The position numbers and the translations under genes are program-made. Below the pieces are notes generated by a model, which was given only the letters and a program-made list of their open reading frames with translations, did no database searches and had not been told where the DNA came from. From the NCBI RefSeq assembly GCF_001610835.1, contig NZ_CP011270.1:7582001-7646000 (forward strand): 64,000 nt of DNA. Reading direction: 5' to 3'. Below, one piece after another: positions 35,155-44,289 of the stretch; position 1 is the stretch's first letter, and every line of letters starts with the position of its first letter. This DNA comes from Planctomyces sp. SH-PL14 (GTDB lineage: Bacteria; Planctomycetota; Planctomycetia; Planctomycetales; Planctomycetaceae).

Positions 35155-37548
35155 TCAGCGCGGCGCGCGAGGCTTGCCGTCGGCCGCTTCGTCCGAAAAC
35201 GCCTGCTCCAGAGCGGTCAGCCGACTGTCAATCTCCTGAACACGTGCCGCAGGCAGCGTCTCCCCGCCGAAGCGAACCCCGTAAAACCACTCCACCAGCT
35301 CGCGGGTCGCCCCCGCGTCCACCTTCCGGTCCGTCAGCCGCGGAAGCAGCTTTCCCATCGCCCCATCGACGAACTCCCGCGGAGTCTGCGCCGGCTGCGG
35401 CTTGAAGCCGGCCTGCGCCAGCAGGCTCATCAGCCGCTCATAAAACTCGACGGAGACCCGCGCGTTCGCCTCCTGCTTCTGGGACTTCCGCCGTCCACGG
35501 CCCCATCCCATCGCGGACCGCACTCCCCGCGCCGCCAGGAGGAGGACCACGCCGATCACAGCCGTGACGACCCCGCCTCTCCAGCTGAACCACTTGTCCG
35601 GCCGCCGGACGGTGGCGCTCAGAGCTTCGGACAGGCTGATCTTCCCGGAGAGCAGCCCGGTGGAGATGTTCCACACCAGCCGGAGCCGGTCCTGCACCGG
35701 CTGGTACAGATACCGCTGCTGCTGATCCTTCGTCATCTGCATCGACTGCCCCCAGATGTTCTTCGAGGCTTCGAGCAGCGTTCCGAGCCGCGAATTGTTG
35801 TGGGCTTCGACCTTCTCGTTCACATCCAGGTCGCGACTGGCCGGTGTGGGGTCGTAGGTGACCCAGTTTCCGTCGATCTGGGCCTCGACCCACGTGTGGG
35901 CATGGAGCTGCCGGACTTCAAACCGCCCGTTCCGCGAGTTGAACTGCCCCCCCTTGAAGCCGCTGATCATCCGCGCCGGAATCCCCAGCGAGCGGAGCAT
36001 CATCGTCATCGCGGAGGCGTAATACTCGCAGTGCCCCGATTTCCGGTTGAACAGGAAATCGACGAGCGGGTCGACCCCCGGGTCGACGACCGAGCCCTTC
36101 AGGGTGTAGCCGAACTTCCCTCCCTGCAGGTCGTTCCTGATCTTCTCCGCCGCCTCCCGCTGCATCTGGGCCCCCACGGTGTCGGCGATCGCACCCGCCA
36201 GACCCTCCAGTCCGTCGGCCCGCTCCGCCCGGAGCATGTTCGCGGAATACGCCCGAAGCGCCTGGGACTTCTCCGTGCCGACCACCTCGATGGCGTACTG
36301 ACGGATGCGGTCGAGCGAGATCGGGAAACGCGTGAGCGAGGCCAGGTACGCCAGCCGCCGGATCCGGGCGTCGACAGTCTCGACCCACGGCAACGGCAGG
36401 TCCTCGACGCGGCTGAAGACCCGGTACGTCATGACGTCGGCCGCCGAGAGGATCCGGCGATGCAGCTCGTAGGAGCGGCGGTCGAGGTGGATCTCCGCCA
36501 GCTGGTTCTCATCGAGGGCCCCGACCGGGAAGCCGACACAGAACAGGACCTTCGTGCCGATCGGCTGCATGCGGATCAGCTGGGAAAAGAGCGTCTCCCG
36601 GTCGATCGGCCGGACCGCCCGGTAGCGGACCAGCTCCCGCTCCCGGCCCAGCGTCCAACGTCCGTCGCGGTACTGCTCCAGGACCGCCCCGCGGAACAGC
36701 GGCTCCGCCTTCAGCAGGCGGTCGATCTCCTCGAGCGGCATCGGGGTCTCTTTCATGAACCCGTAGAACTCGACGTCGAAGACGAGGTCGGTGCTCTCGA
36801 GGATCTCACCCACTTCGCCCAGCGAGACGGTCTCCGCGAAGCCGGTCAGCGGCTGCGTGTCTTCGGCCCGCACCGTCACTCCCGAGATCCACATGCGGGG
36901 GATGAACAGGAAGAAGACGAGCGCCAGCAGCAGCGAAAGGACCGTGGAGGAGACGCCCCCCGCGACGAAGCGGGAGTTGACCCAGTTCGTCTTTTCGGAC
37001 TTCACGCCGTGGCGGATGCGGCTTCCCGTGGCGGCCGCGGTCCAGCTCGCCCCTGTGTCGGCGACGGAGCGTTCGGTGACCCGCAGCCCCGCCCGGTACA
37101 GGGAGAGGACCGAGAGCGTCCACAGGGCGGCGAGGACGTAGACGAGCAGCGCCGGACCGAGCCATGCGTCGGTCGTGAGGATCGACGCGACGGCGACGCT
37201 CAGGATGCTCATGGCCAGGAGCAGCCAGATCTGGAACGGGCCCTTCTTCTGGATCAGGAAGATGCAGGTCAGATAGGTGAGGATGTGGCCGGCCGTGATG
37301 ACCCGGCGTTCGAGGTCTCCTCTGAAGAACTCATAGCCTGTTGCCAGGAAGGCAATCACGCCGAGTGCGTTGGCGACCACGACCGGAGCGCTCCACAGGC
37401 CGCGGCGGTCGACGGTGACGACCGTCAGGATGGCGACCGGGATGACGAGCAGCGGGATCGGCCCTCCTTCTGCGGCCCCCAGCACGCCCGCGGCCCAGAT
37501 GACGACGAAGGCCAGGCTGTAGTGCAGAAGCTGAAGAAGAGGCTGCAA
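35155..37548 (-). CDS. TgpA-like membrane protein with transglutaminase core
   Basis: This 797-residue protein resembles bacterial TgpA/DUF3488 proteins. About residues 5-230 contain several membrane helices, the first six or so being closely packed near the N-terminus (through VLSLLLALVFFLFIPRMW). A periplasmic transglutaminase-type cysteine-protease core follows: Cys507 in SGHCEYYASAM, His551 in HAHTWVEA and Asp566 in YDPTPA, a complete triad. One more helix (WRGGVVTAVIGVVLLLA, about 650) and a cytosolic tail complete the protein. The family acts on the envelope, possibly by crosslinking or cleaving amide bonds; in other bacteria it is usually next to a MoxR ATPase and a DUF58 protein. Neither is in the window, and the sequence upstream is repeat copy G. 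Confidence 0.88.
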   Translation of the reverse strand: MQPLLQLLHYSLAFVVIWAAGVLGAAEGGPIPLLVIPVAILTVVTVDRRGLWSAPVVVANALGVIAFLATGYEFFRGDLERRVITAGHILTYLTCIFLIQKKGPFQIWLLLAMSILSVAVASILTTDAWLGPALLVYVLAALWTLSVLSLYRAGLRVTERSVADTGASWTAAATGSRIRHGVKSEKTNWVNSRFVAGGVSSTVLSLLLALVFFLFIPRMWISGVTVRAEDTQPLTGFAETVSLGEVGEILESTDLVFDVEFYGFMKETPMPLEEIDRLLKAEPLFRGAVLEQYRDGRWTLGRERELVRYRAVRPIDRETLFSQLIRMQPIGTKVLFCVGFPVGALDENQLAEIHLDRRSYELHRRILSAADVMTYRVFSRVEDLPLPWVETVDARIRRLAYLASLTRFPISLDRIRQYAIEVVGTEKSQALRAYSANMLRAERADGLEGLAGAIADTVGAQMQREAAEKIRNDLQGGKFGYTLKGSVVDPGVDPLVDFLFNRKSGHCEYYASAMTMMLRSLGIPARMISGFKGGQFNSRNGRFEVRQLHAHTWVEAQIDGNWVTYDPTPASRDLDVNEKVEAHNNSRLGTLLEASKNIWGQSMQMTKDQQQRYLYQPVQDRLRLVWNISTGLLSGKISLSEALSATVRRPDKWFSWRGGVVTAVIGVVLLLAARGVRSAMGWGRGRRKSQKQEANARVSVEFYERLMSLLAQAGFKPQPAQTPREFVDGAMGKLLPRLTDRKVDAGATRELVEWFYGVRFGGETLPAARVQEIDSRLTALEQAFSDEAADGKPRAPR

Positions 37549-37723
37549 CGGCGCACCCGACGGGGGGAGTGGGGGCAGGAGGCGTGGCTCGGGCTCTGTG
37601 GGAGTTGAGCGTTGCGGTGGAGTTTACCGCGAGTGTGCGGAACTCACGAGTTTGGCGAGAGGGAGAGGAGGCAAGCAGCGTACGTTCGCTGGATATATCG
37701 TCACCCATGGCGCCATCCCCGAA

Positions 37724-38034
37724 CCGGGTCCAGGGGCACCCTGGTGGGGAGTGCAGAGGGGCAACGCCCCTTTGCCCGCCGGAGGCCTGGCCGTCGAGAG
37801 ATGTCTGAAGGAGTGAGTATTCAGACGCGGACAACGTGCCGTATGGCCCCTCACCAACCCACGGGGATTGCGAAGCGAGCGGTGAGTTCTCAACGCCGCT
37901 CCCACAAAACGAACAACCGTTGTGTCTCAGGGTTCCTCATGGAAGCGCCTCCGGCGGCAAGGGCGCGAGGCCCCCTTGACCCCGGCTGCCGTAGCACGTT
38001 GGGTTTGAGCGGGCATAGTCGTGCCGGCAAGGAC
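37724..38034 (-). repeat. Interspersed repeat copy G (reverse)
   Basis: It opens CCGGGTCCAGGGGCACCCTG and ends GTGCCGGCAAGGAC. Short-loop stem AGGGGC, aac, GCCCCT. It lies upstream of the transglutaminase gene, so this copy is not at a 3' end of a convergent pair. Confidence 0.9.
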
Positions 38035-38490
38035 ATCGTCCGAGCCACGGGACAACCCTCGTCGACGCGCCCGCCTTCACTGCCCACGAATAGGTGAATG
38101 CACCCCGGCCGGCCGGTCATCAGCAAACTGGGGGACTTGGGCGAACTCTCCCGGTCGACCCGCCTCATCGCAGGGCCCGCTGGTCGAAATCTCCCTTCTC
38201 CGCCGCGTCGGCTTTGCAACACTTTCACAACGCTCTTGCACGGAGTCACGGGCTGATCCGGAAGGGAATTGCCGGCTTGTATTCCCTTGTGCGCCACCAG
38301 TGTGAGCAGATTGTTGTCATAGTGTGCCTTTCGGGCGGCTTTTGAGCCCGTTCGCGCTGGTGGTCGGCAGAGACCGATCGGGAACCGCTTGGAAGATTCT
38401 ACTCCAACTTTGACGCCGGCAGACACTGCCGAAGAATGTAAGTGGTTTTGCAGTAGTAGAATGTGGAGTTGTTGTCATTCGCGAGAATGT
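38035..38490. other. Gene-free stretch upstream of csrA
   Basis: About 455 bp between repeat copy G and the csrA promoter. Composition is less GC-rich near the end (38350-38500). I see no supported gene, tRNA or known riboswitch. Confidence 0.4.
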
Positions 38491-38508
38491 TTGGCACACC
38501 CGGTGCAT
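38491..38508 (+). promoter_or_regulatory. Sigma-54-like promoter upstream of csrA
   Basis: TTGGCACACCCGGTGCAT matches the TTGGCAC-N5-TTGCAT consensus except at one or two places; GG and GC are exactly 10 bp apart. It lies ~103 bp upstream of the csrA ATG. Confidence 0.6.
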
Positions 38509-38610
38509 AATGGATTCTCCGTTACGCGGTTGCAGTGATCAGAACAACTTCAAAGACGCTCAACTGCACCTTCCAATCAGACAGAAATCCAAGGAACAGG
38601 AGACACGGCC

Positions 38611-38799
38611 ATGTTGGTTCTCACCCGCAAGCAAGAAGAAATGATCCGGATCGGCCACGACATCGTTATCAAGGTGATCTCAACGGGCCGCGGCAAGGTG
38701 AAGATCGGAATCGAGGCCCCCAACGACGTCCGCGTCATGCGGGCCGAGCTGGATGAAAAGGTCATCCCGGTTGCCCATCTGGCCCGCACGGCAAGCTGA
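38611..38799 (+). CDS. csrA: Carbon storage regulator CsrA
   Basis: This 62-residue RNA-binding protein regulates translation by binding GGA motifs in mRNA leaders. It starts MLVLTRKQEEMIRIGHDIVI, continues with GRGKVKIGIEAPNDVRVMRA and ends with EL-rich sequence. The RNA-contacting residues of CsrA, Leu4 and Arg6 near the start and Arg44-like positions in the VRVMRAEL block, are present. The ATG has AGGAG about 10 bp upstream. It is transcribed alone from the candidate sigma-54 promoter. CsrA typically controls motility and biofilm; here it is 28 kb from motA, so no link is shown. Confidence 0.95.
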   Translation: MLVLTRKQEEMIRIGHDIVIKVISTGRGKVKIGIEAPNDVRVMRAELDEKVIPVAHLARTAS

Positions 38800-38905
38800 G
38801 ACCGGTTTCCCAAGGCGGCAACAAGAACACGAAGACGCTCAAAACAACTCTCTCTCACGGCTGCGACAAGACATCCCCCTTCTCGACTGGAATAGGATTC
38901 CTGCC

Positions 38906-40960
38906 ATGTCCACGACGACACCCTTCTCCCTGAACTGGCTTGTTCTCGCCTGCTCGATGGCCCTGACGATCATCGGTGCGGCTCCGGCTGCCGAGCCGGC
39001 CCCCGCGACCTCGGAGGCCATCGGCCCCGATCGCTTTGACCGCGTTGCGAATGTCCTCCCTGTTGAATCCGCCGTCACGCCGACCTCGGTCGAAGATCCG
39101 CCGGATGAAGTGAAGGTGGCTGTGGTTCCCCGGGACGGCTCGGGTGCCTCGGCGAGCTACGGCGACTCGATGAGCGCCGCTCCCGTGAACTACGGCCCGG
39201 CGAACTATGGACCGGCCAACTACGGCCCGGTGAACAACAGCCCCGTGAACCTCGGTCCGCAGGCCCCCTTCAACGGGAACTACGGCAACGCCTCCACGAT
39301 CCCCTACAACAGCAATTACGCTCCGGCCCCGACGTGGAATGGCGGCCGCCCGACCGCTCCTTACCAGCCGCAGCCCTACCAGGGCCAGCCGAACTGGAAC
39401 ACGAACCCGTACCAGCAGCCTGGTTCCTATCAGCAGCCGGCCAAGCCCAGCGACGCCGAACTGCACGATGCCAAGGTGACCGCCCGCTACCAGGACTCGG
39501 CCTACCTGTCGTTCCTCGGCCGGTCCAGCATGAACCAGCTCACCTCCCTGTATATGGAGGCCTCCAACCTGATCGACACCCGGCACGTCAGCCCGACCTC
39601 GTACCAGATCCGTTCGCAGGCGGCGATCCAGGGGCTCATCGTGGCCCTCAGCAATCCCGCCTTTCAGCAGGCCAACGGCGTCGCTCCCCGGCCGGACCAG
39701 ATCCAGGCCTTCCAGAGCGATCTGTCCCAGATCGTCAACGGTCAGGGACCCCAGACGGCCAACGAAGCGGTGGGGATCATGCAGTGGGTCGGTGAAACCG
39801 CCAACCGCCGGCTCGGCCTGCGGCGGGAAGTCGTGGCGATGGAGTTCCTCAACGAGACGCTCGACTCGCTCGACAAGTATTCGACCTTCATGCCCAACAA
39901 GACGGCCGCCATGGCCGACACCGCTCCGACCGCGTCGCTCGACGTCAGCCTGACGAAGAGTGCCGCCCTGGAAGAAAGCATCGTGGGGATCGGCGTCGAA
40001 CTGAAGACCCACGAACAGGGAGCCCTGGTCATGGGAGTCATCGAGAACGGTCCGAGTGCCCAGGCTGGCCTCCGCAAGGGTGACATCCTGGTCTCGGTGA
40101 ACGGTCAGGAACTCGCCGGCCAGCCCCTCTCGCAGGTGGCGGACCGGATCACCGGCCCGGCCGGAACGCAGGTGGTCATCAATGTCCGTCGGAACGGTCA
40201 GCGGCTCGGTGCGACTCTCGTCCGCCGGGCGGTCTATGTCAGCAGTGTGACCGGCACGACGATGATCGAAGGAAGCCAGGTCGGATACATCCGCCTCAAG
40301 CAGTTCTCGGACTCGTCGACCAAGGATCTCGAAGCGGCGATGATGAAGCTGCACAACAGCGGTATGCAGGCCCTTGTCCTCGACCTCCGCGGCAACCCCG
40401 GCGGACTCCTGACCCAGGCGATCACGGTCTCGGACCTGTTCCTCACCCAGGGGACGATCGTCTCGACCCGGGGGAAGACCGCCTCCGACAACACGACGGA
40501 AACGGCGAAGTTCGCCCAGACTTGGAACACGCCGCTGGTCCTGCTCGTCGATGACAACAGTGCCAGTGCCAGCGAGATCCTGGCCGCCGCCATCCAGGAC
40601 AACCGCCGCGGGGTGCTGGTGGGACGCAAGTCCTACGGCAAGGGAACGGTTCAGACCCACTTCCCCCTGAAGACGGTCAACGGGACCCTCAAGCTGACCA
40701 CCGCCAAGTTCTACGCTCCCAGCGGGCGGGAAATGGCCGGTCAGGGTGTGACCCCGGATTACCCGGTGTACCAGTCGAACCAGGAGACCGCGATGAACCT
40801 GACGGAAGACGCCGACGTCCGGATGGCCCTCCAGGTCGTCCAGTCCGGTGTCGCCGGCCAGCTCGCCGGGGGCGGCTCGGCCGCTCCGACCAGCGGGTTC
40901 GGTGGCCTTAGCCAGCAGCTCGGCGGCCTGCGGGACTACCTCATGAACCCGTCCCGGTAA
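38906..40960 (+). CDS. Periplasmic S41 (C-terminal processing) protease with PDZ domain
   Basis: This 684-residue exported protease cleaves protein C-termini. ATG 38906 starts a signal peptide (MSTTTPFSLNWLVLACSMAL, ending near AAPAAEP). Residues ~85-180 are Asn/Tyr/Pro/Gly-rich repeats (NYGPANYGPANYGPVN), probably disordered. A helical region (about 190-330) follows. A PDZ domain (about 350-440, VELKTHEQGALVMGVIENGP) precedes the peptidase: Ser554 in DDNSASASEILAAA and Lys579 in GRKSYGKGTVQ, exactly 25 apart as in Tsp/CtpA. The N-terminal repeat part is longer than in typical CtpA. It is downstream of csrA by 106 bp but has a long leader, so cotranscription is unsure. A strong terminator follows at 41021. 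Confidence 0.92.
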   Translation: MSTTTPFSLNWLVLACSMALTIIGAAPAAEPAPATSEAIGPDRFDRVANVLPVESAVTPTSVEDPPDEVKVAVVPRDGSGASASYGDSMSAAPVNYGPANYGPANYGPVNNSPVNLGPQAPFNGNYGNASTIPYNSNYAPAPTWNGGRPTAPYQPQPYQGQPNWNTNPYQQPGSYQQPAKPSDAELHDAKVTARYQDSAYLSFLGRSSMNQLTSLYMEASNLIDTRHVSPTSYQIRSQAAIQGLIVALSNPAFQQANGVAPRPDQIQAFQSDLSQIVNGQGPQTANEAVGIMQWVGETANRRLGLRREVVAMEFLNETLDSLDKYSTFMPNKTAAMADTAPTASLDVSLTKSAALEESIVGIGVELKTHEQGALVMGVIENGPSAQAGLRKGDILVSVNGQELAGQPLSQVADRITGPAGTQVVINVRRNGQRLGATLVRRAVYVSSVTGTTMIEGSQVGYIRLKQFSDSSTKDLEAAMMKLHNSGMQALVLDLRGNPGGLLTQAITVSDLFLTQGTIVSTRGKTASDNTTETAKFAQTWNTPLVLLVDDNSASASEILAAAIQDNRRGVLVGRKSYGKGTVQTHFPLKTVNGTLKLTTAKFYAPSGREMAGQGVTPDYPVYQSNQETAMNLTEDADVRMALQVVQSGVAGQLAGGGSAAPTSGFGGLSQQLGGLRDYLMNPSR

Positions 40961-41020
40961 GCCCAGTCAAGATCAGCAGGCCAAGAATCGCCTGGTCAAG
41001 AATCGTGAGGGGCAGAGAAG

Positions 41021-41063
41021 ACGCCCGCCTCGGGAGCAATCCTGAGGCGGGCGTTTATTTTTT
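41021..41063 (+). terminator. Rho-independent terminator of the S41 protease gene
   Basis: ACGCCCGCCTC (41021-41031) pairs with GAGGCGGGCGT (41044-41054), followed by TTATTTTTT. Confidence 0.92.
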
Positions 41064-41228
41064 GTTCTACCGTGAAATGGTCCGTGCGAGACCCGAGGAA
41101 TCACGGTTCACCGAGACCTGTCGACCGTCGGTCTTGCCCGGCATCAGCGCCGGGGCGCGTGTGCCCGCGTTGCTGGTCAGAGAAAGCAGACGTCGATGGC
41201 GAGGCCTCAAAATCGGAGAGAGAAGCAC

Positions 41229-41501
41229 TCAGTTGTGGTACTTCGGCGGCGGGACATCGATGGCCCGCTGCGGGACAATGACGGTCTTCTCAACTTCCCG
41301 CCACGCCTTTTCCTCCTGGAGGCTCGGCTCTCCTTGCCGCAGCCGCTCCATCGTCGCCCCGTCATACTTCGTCTGCATATCGGTCATCGCTTTCCAGTCG
41401 GCGATGGTCAGCGGACCTTCAGCAACCGCCGGTGGTGGCGGCGGTGATCCGCACCCCGACAAGGCAATCCCAATCAGCATCGGCAACAGGCGCGAGAACA
41501 T
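41229..41501 (-). CDS. Small lipoprotein, function unknown
   Basis: This 90-residue protein has a signal peptide with a lipobox (IALSGC), so it should be lipid-modified at Cys17 and membrane-anchored after LspA cleavage. A Pro stretch (CGSPPPPPAVAEGP) precedes a short helix with MTDMQTKYDGATMERLRQGE and a tail with Pro-Pro-Lys-Tyr. No domain family is recognised. It lies ~105 bp after the terminator-flanked DUF1559 gene on the same strand, and small lipoproteins next to DUF1559 genes are common in planctomycetes. Confidence 0.65.
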   Translation of the reverse strand: MFSRLLPMLIGIALSGCGSPPPPPAVAEGPLTIADWKAMTDMQTKYDGATMERLRQGEPSLQEEKAWREVEKTVIVPQRAIDVPPPKYHN

Positions 41502-41548
41502 AGGACTTCTGAAGACTCCGGATCACGGAAAGATCGGACAAAAGAGAA

Positions 41549-41585
41549 ATGGCCGGAGAGGCCCATCGGGCTCCACTCCGGCCAT
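41549..41585 (-). terminator. Terminator between the DUF1559 gene and the small lipoprotein gene
   Basis: ATGGCCGGAG (41549-41558) pairs perfectly with CTCCGGCCAT (41576-41585), and an inner GCCC/GGGC stem fills the loop. Read on the minus strand the following bases are TTCTCTTTTG. Confidence 0.75.
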
Positions 41586-41606
41586 CAATCCGTCGTGGAA
41601 CGCACC

Positions 41607-42563
41607 TTAGAACTCGTTGGAGATCTTCTCGGCGCCATTACGGGTTGCCAGCCCCTTGTAGATGTCGGTGGAGACATTCTCGTTGACGAAGTTCACCGAG
41701 CCATCCGAGAACACGAAGGTCGCTCCGCCGGGATGCTGGCTACGAAACGTGCCGTACGTCGTCCCGGTATTCTTATGATTGTTGTAGATTTGGAAGGTTG
41801 TTCCGAACGTGTATCCGAGGGGATACCCGTACGCCCAGACCGACCCCATGGACGTCGACGGAACGCCATTGGGTGAGAAATCGGTCTCCCCCAACAGGAA
41901 GGTGTTGGACGTTCCGTCGGTAATGTCGGCCAGCCTCGTCGGCTTGATGTTCGTCTTGTTGTCCGTCGTCTCCTTATACATCGGCGGGACGGCACCGTTG
42001 AATTCGGGTCGAGGGTTGGCATACATGCCGAGCCCCGCGTCGGGAGTGCCCGAACTCCAGATATAGCTCGAAGGGGACCGGTTCTCAGTCGCCGATCCCA
42101 GCGGGCCGCTGGGCATCGTCATGGTCGGACAGACGAACGTGGGAATGATCTTCTGCTGGATCATGGCGTTCGTGACGCCTCCACCGTTGTCCACGGTGCT
42201 GTTCCGCGGAAGCTTCGGATCGTAACGCTTCGCGATCGCGTCCTGTTCCAGATAGGGCATGATCAGGGTCAGGCCCCCCACGTAGCTCGCGGCCATGACG
42301 TCCGGTTGATAGTCGAGGCAGGCATAAGGGAGGTGGTTGAACACCTCATGGAAGTTGTGCGTCGCCAGGGCCAGTTGCCGCATGTTGTTCTTGCACTGAC
42401 TGCCTCGCGCCGCCTCGCGGGCCTGCTGAACGGCCGGAAGCAGGATGGCCACGAGCACCGCGATGATCGCGATGACGACCAGCAGCTCGATCAGCGTGAA
42501 ACCATGACGAAGTGAATGGCTGCGCAGAGCGCGGCCGCGCCGCAGGGGGGCGGGGGCATGCAT
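41607..42563 (-). CDS. DUF1559 pseudopilin-type protein (1)
   Basis: This 318-residue protein has the type IV prepilin-like start [20 protein letters not shown] (residues 21-40), cleaved after Gly by a prepilin peptidase, then [20 protein letters not shown] and the DUF1559 body. The C-terminus has the typical SQHPGGATFVFSDGSVNFVN block (H-x9-DG signature). DUF1559 proteins are encoded by tens of paralogues in planctomycetes and are probably surface or pseudopilus components. It lies just downstream of hemP (minus) and faces the other DUF1559 gene across a shared divergent region. The Cys in QCKNN is conserved in both. Confidence 0.9.
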   Translation of the reverse strand: MHAPAPLRRGRALRSHSLRHGFTLIELLVVIAIIAVLVAILLPAVQQAREAARGSQCKNNMRQLALATHNFHEVFNHLPYACLDYQPDVMAASYVGGLTLIMPYLEQDAIAKRYDPKLPRNSTVDNGGGVTNAMIQQKIIPTFVCPTMTMPSGPLGSATENRSPSSYIWSSGTPDAGLGMYANPRPEFNGAVPPMYKETTDNKTNIKPTRLADITDGTSNTFLLGETDFSPNGVPSTSMGSVWAYGYPLGYTFGTTFQIYNNHKNTGTTYGTFRSQHPGGATFVFSDGSVNFVNENVSTDIYKGLATRNGAEKISNEF

Positions 42564-42682
42564 TGAGAAGGCTCCTCAAGGTGTCAGGGACCGTCTCCGC
42601 GTCGGACGAACAGAGACGGGACGAAGCCGGGCGAAGGGTCGCCGGCGGAAGGCTGTTGAGGCGGGGCGACGCGCCCGGGACC

Positions 42683-42871
42683 TCACTTGTTGAGAATCAG
42701 CTTTCCGTTTCGCGTCGCACGCAGGCGGTACTGCTGTCCGCGGTACTCGATGACAACTTCTCTCTGGCCCGAAGCGATCGATTCAAAAGCGACGATCGGA
42801 AGATCGCTGGTCGCAACGTCGGGTGTCGAGGAGGCGGGCATCGTGGCCGGGAGCTTGTCGTTCGATGACAT
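42683..42871 (-). CDS. hemP: Hemin uptake protein HemP-like
   Basis: This 62-residue protein is read from ATG 42871; a longer frame from 42958 runs into the regulatory region. The last ~20 residues match HemP: EYRGQQYRLRATRNGKLILN. HemP is a small cytosolic protein that promotes expression or function of haem uptake and is usually controlled by Fur. The N-terminus is Ser/Pro/Asp-rich without known motifs. No TonB-dependent haem receptor gene is adjacent, which is atypical. A Fur-box-like palindrome lies ~113 bp upstream. Confidence 0.8.
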   Translation of the reverse strand: MSSNDKLPATMPASSTPDVATSDLPIVAFESIASGQREVVIEYRGQQYRLRATRNGKLILNK

Positions 42872-42983
42872 GGGTCGCCTGGGGCGGACTGCCGAATCGA
42901 GAAAGCAAAGCCTGGCTACTGCGCGCCGACCAGCGAAAAACCTCGCGGACCGTTGCATTGGCTGGGAGCGGCGGCGAATTTAG

Positions 42984-42998
42984 TGAGACTGAGTCTCA
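42984..42998. promoter_or_regulatory. Fur-box-like palindrome upstream of hemP
   Basis: TGAGACTGAGTCTCA is a perfect 7-1-7 inverted repeat, the same geometry as the Fur consensus TGATAATNATTATCA. It lies in the divergent region between hemP and the second DUF1559 gene. Confidence 0.6.
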
Positions 42999-43146
42999 AA
43001 AGCAAGCGTCTCGTCGGCCTGTTTTGAATTCGGATAAATTCCCCTCTTCGCCCTAGACGCCGTCGGGGGATGGATCGTGGCTCGCGGCTGCCACTCGCAG
43101 AAATTTCGACTGATCCCTTGCAGCTCTGGAATCTCACGGTATTTTC

Positions 43147-43161
43147 TGAGACTGAATCTCA
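43147..43161. promoter_or_regulatory. Second Fur-box-like palindrome
   Basis: TGAGACTGAATCTCA, a 7-1-7 palindrome with one mismatch, 133 bp upstream of the second DUF1559 ATG. Its spacing to the first box is 163 bp, one per divergent gene. Confidence 0.55.
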
Positions 43162-43293
43162 GTTCTCATCCGCAGCCAGCCAGCTAATTCGTTAGCCAGC
43201 CCGCGACGTTTCGTGACTGCAGCCAGCCACGCTCGGATGTCCCGTTTCCTCGCATTGCGCAGGGCCGGGTCACCGCTTTGTGGAGGCTGCCTC

Positions 43294-44205
43294 ATGGTTC
43301 TCTTGCGTCGGCGCAACGGTTTTACGCTCATCGAGCTCCTGGTTGTGATTGCCATCATTGCTGTTCTCGTGGCCATCCTCCTCCCTGCGGTCCAGCAGGC
43401 GCGGGAAGCGGCCCGCTCGGCCCAGTGCAAAAACAACTTGAAGCAGATCGGCATCGCGGTCCACAGCTACCACGAAGTCCACGGGGTGCTTCCGAACGTG
43501 AATGCCAGCGAGACCCTGACGGGGGGCAGTCTCTTTCTGCATCTGCTACCGATGCTCGAAGCCTCCAACCTGTACAACCGGTACGACTTCAATAAGTCGA
43601 ACAGCCACGTCGACAACCTCCCGGTGTCCGGTCAGCGGATTGCCAGCTACATCTGCCCGACGGCGGTTTTTCCCCGAGCGGTTCCGAGTTGCTCCGGGGA
43701 CTCCGGCCGGGCTCCCGGAAACTACGCGGCCTGCGTCGGCTCCATCGCCTATGACATGTACCTCGCCCTGCCAGCGCGTCCGACGCTGGACGGGGCGCTC
43801 GCGTACACGAACGCCGTGAATCCCATGATCCGCATCGGCGATATCAAGGACGGCACGTCCAGCACGCTGCTGATCGGGGAGTCGGCCTACAACATTCCGG
43901 ACTACAAGTTCAACCCGCCCGAAACAATCTGTCTCGGTCAGTCCCGGTATTCCTTCACCTATTGGAACAATCCGTACCCGACCTCGGTCGGCTTCAGCAC
44001 GCGGTACCTGTTCAACCCCAAAGACAAGCCCAACGACGGGGTTTACGACTCCAACTGGGTCGGCTCGTTCCGCAGCGACCACGTCGGTCTGGTCAACTTC
44101 GTGATGGCGGACGGTTCCGTCCACGGCATCACGGAGAACATTGATGAAGCGCTCCTCGACGCGCTGGCGACCCGCGCCAGCGGCGAACTGATCGGCGAGT
44201 TCTAG
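43294..44205 (+). CDS. DUF1559 pseudopilin-type protein (2)
   Basis: This 303-residue protein starts at ATG 43294, which has GGAGG 7 bp upstream. It has the prepilin N-terminus [20 protein letters not shown] and [20 protein letters not shown], then the DUF1559 body and the C-terminal [20 protein letters not shown] block. It is a paralogue of the protein at 41607, divergent from it across hemP. It is followed by a small lipoprotein gene after 84 bp, the usual planctomycete pairing, probably an operon with the DUF4198/kelch gene. Confidence 0.9.
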   Translation: MVLLRRRNGFTLIELLVVIAIIAVLVAILLPAVQQAREAARSAQCKNNLKQIGIAVHSYHEVHGVLPNVNASETLTGGSLFLHLLPMLEASNLYNRYDFNKSNSHVDNLPVSGQRIASYICPTAVFPRAVPSCSGDSGRAPGNYAACVGSIAYDMYLALPARPTLDGALAYTNAVNPMIRIGDIKDGTSSTLLIGESAYNIPDYKFNPPETICLGQSRYSFTYWNNPYPTSVGFSTRYLFNPKDKPNDGVYDSNWVGSFRSDHVGLVNFVMADGSVHGITENIDEALLDALATRASGELIGEF

Positions 44206-44289
44206 CGAGCCGCCAGTTTGCCGACATCCGCTGTTCGTTGGTCACCTGCGTTCGTTCGCCTTGAGATCCGGCCTACTGCAAGCCTCACC

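Noticed and set aside
35800-37608. A 602-codon plus-strand frame opposite the transglutaminase gene
   Set aside because: Asp/Arg/Gln-rich antisense shadow; the catalytic triad lies on the minus strand.
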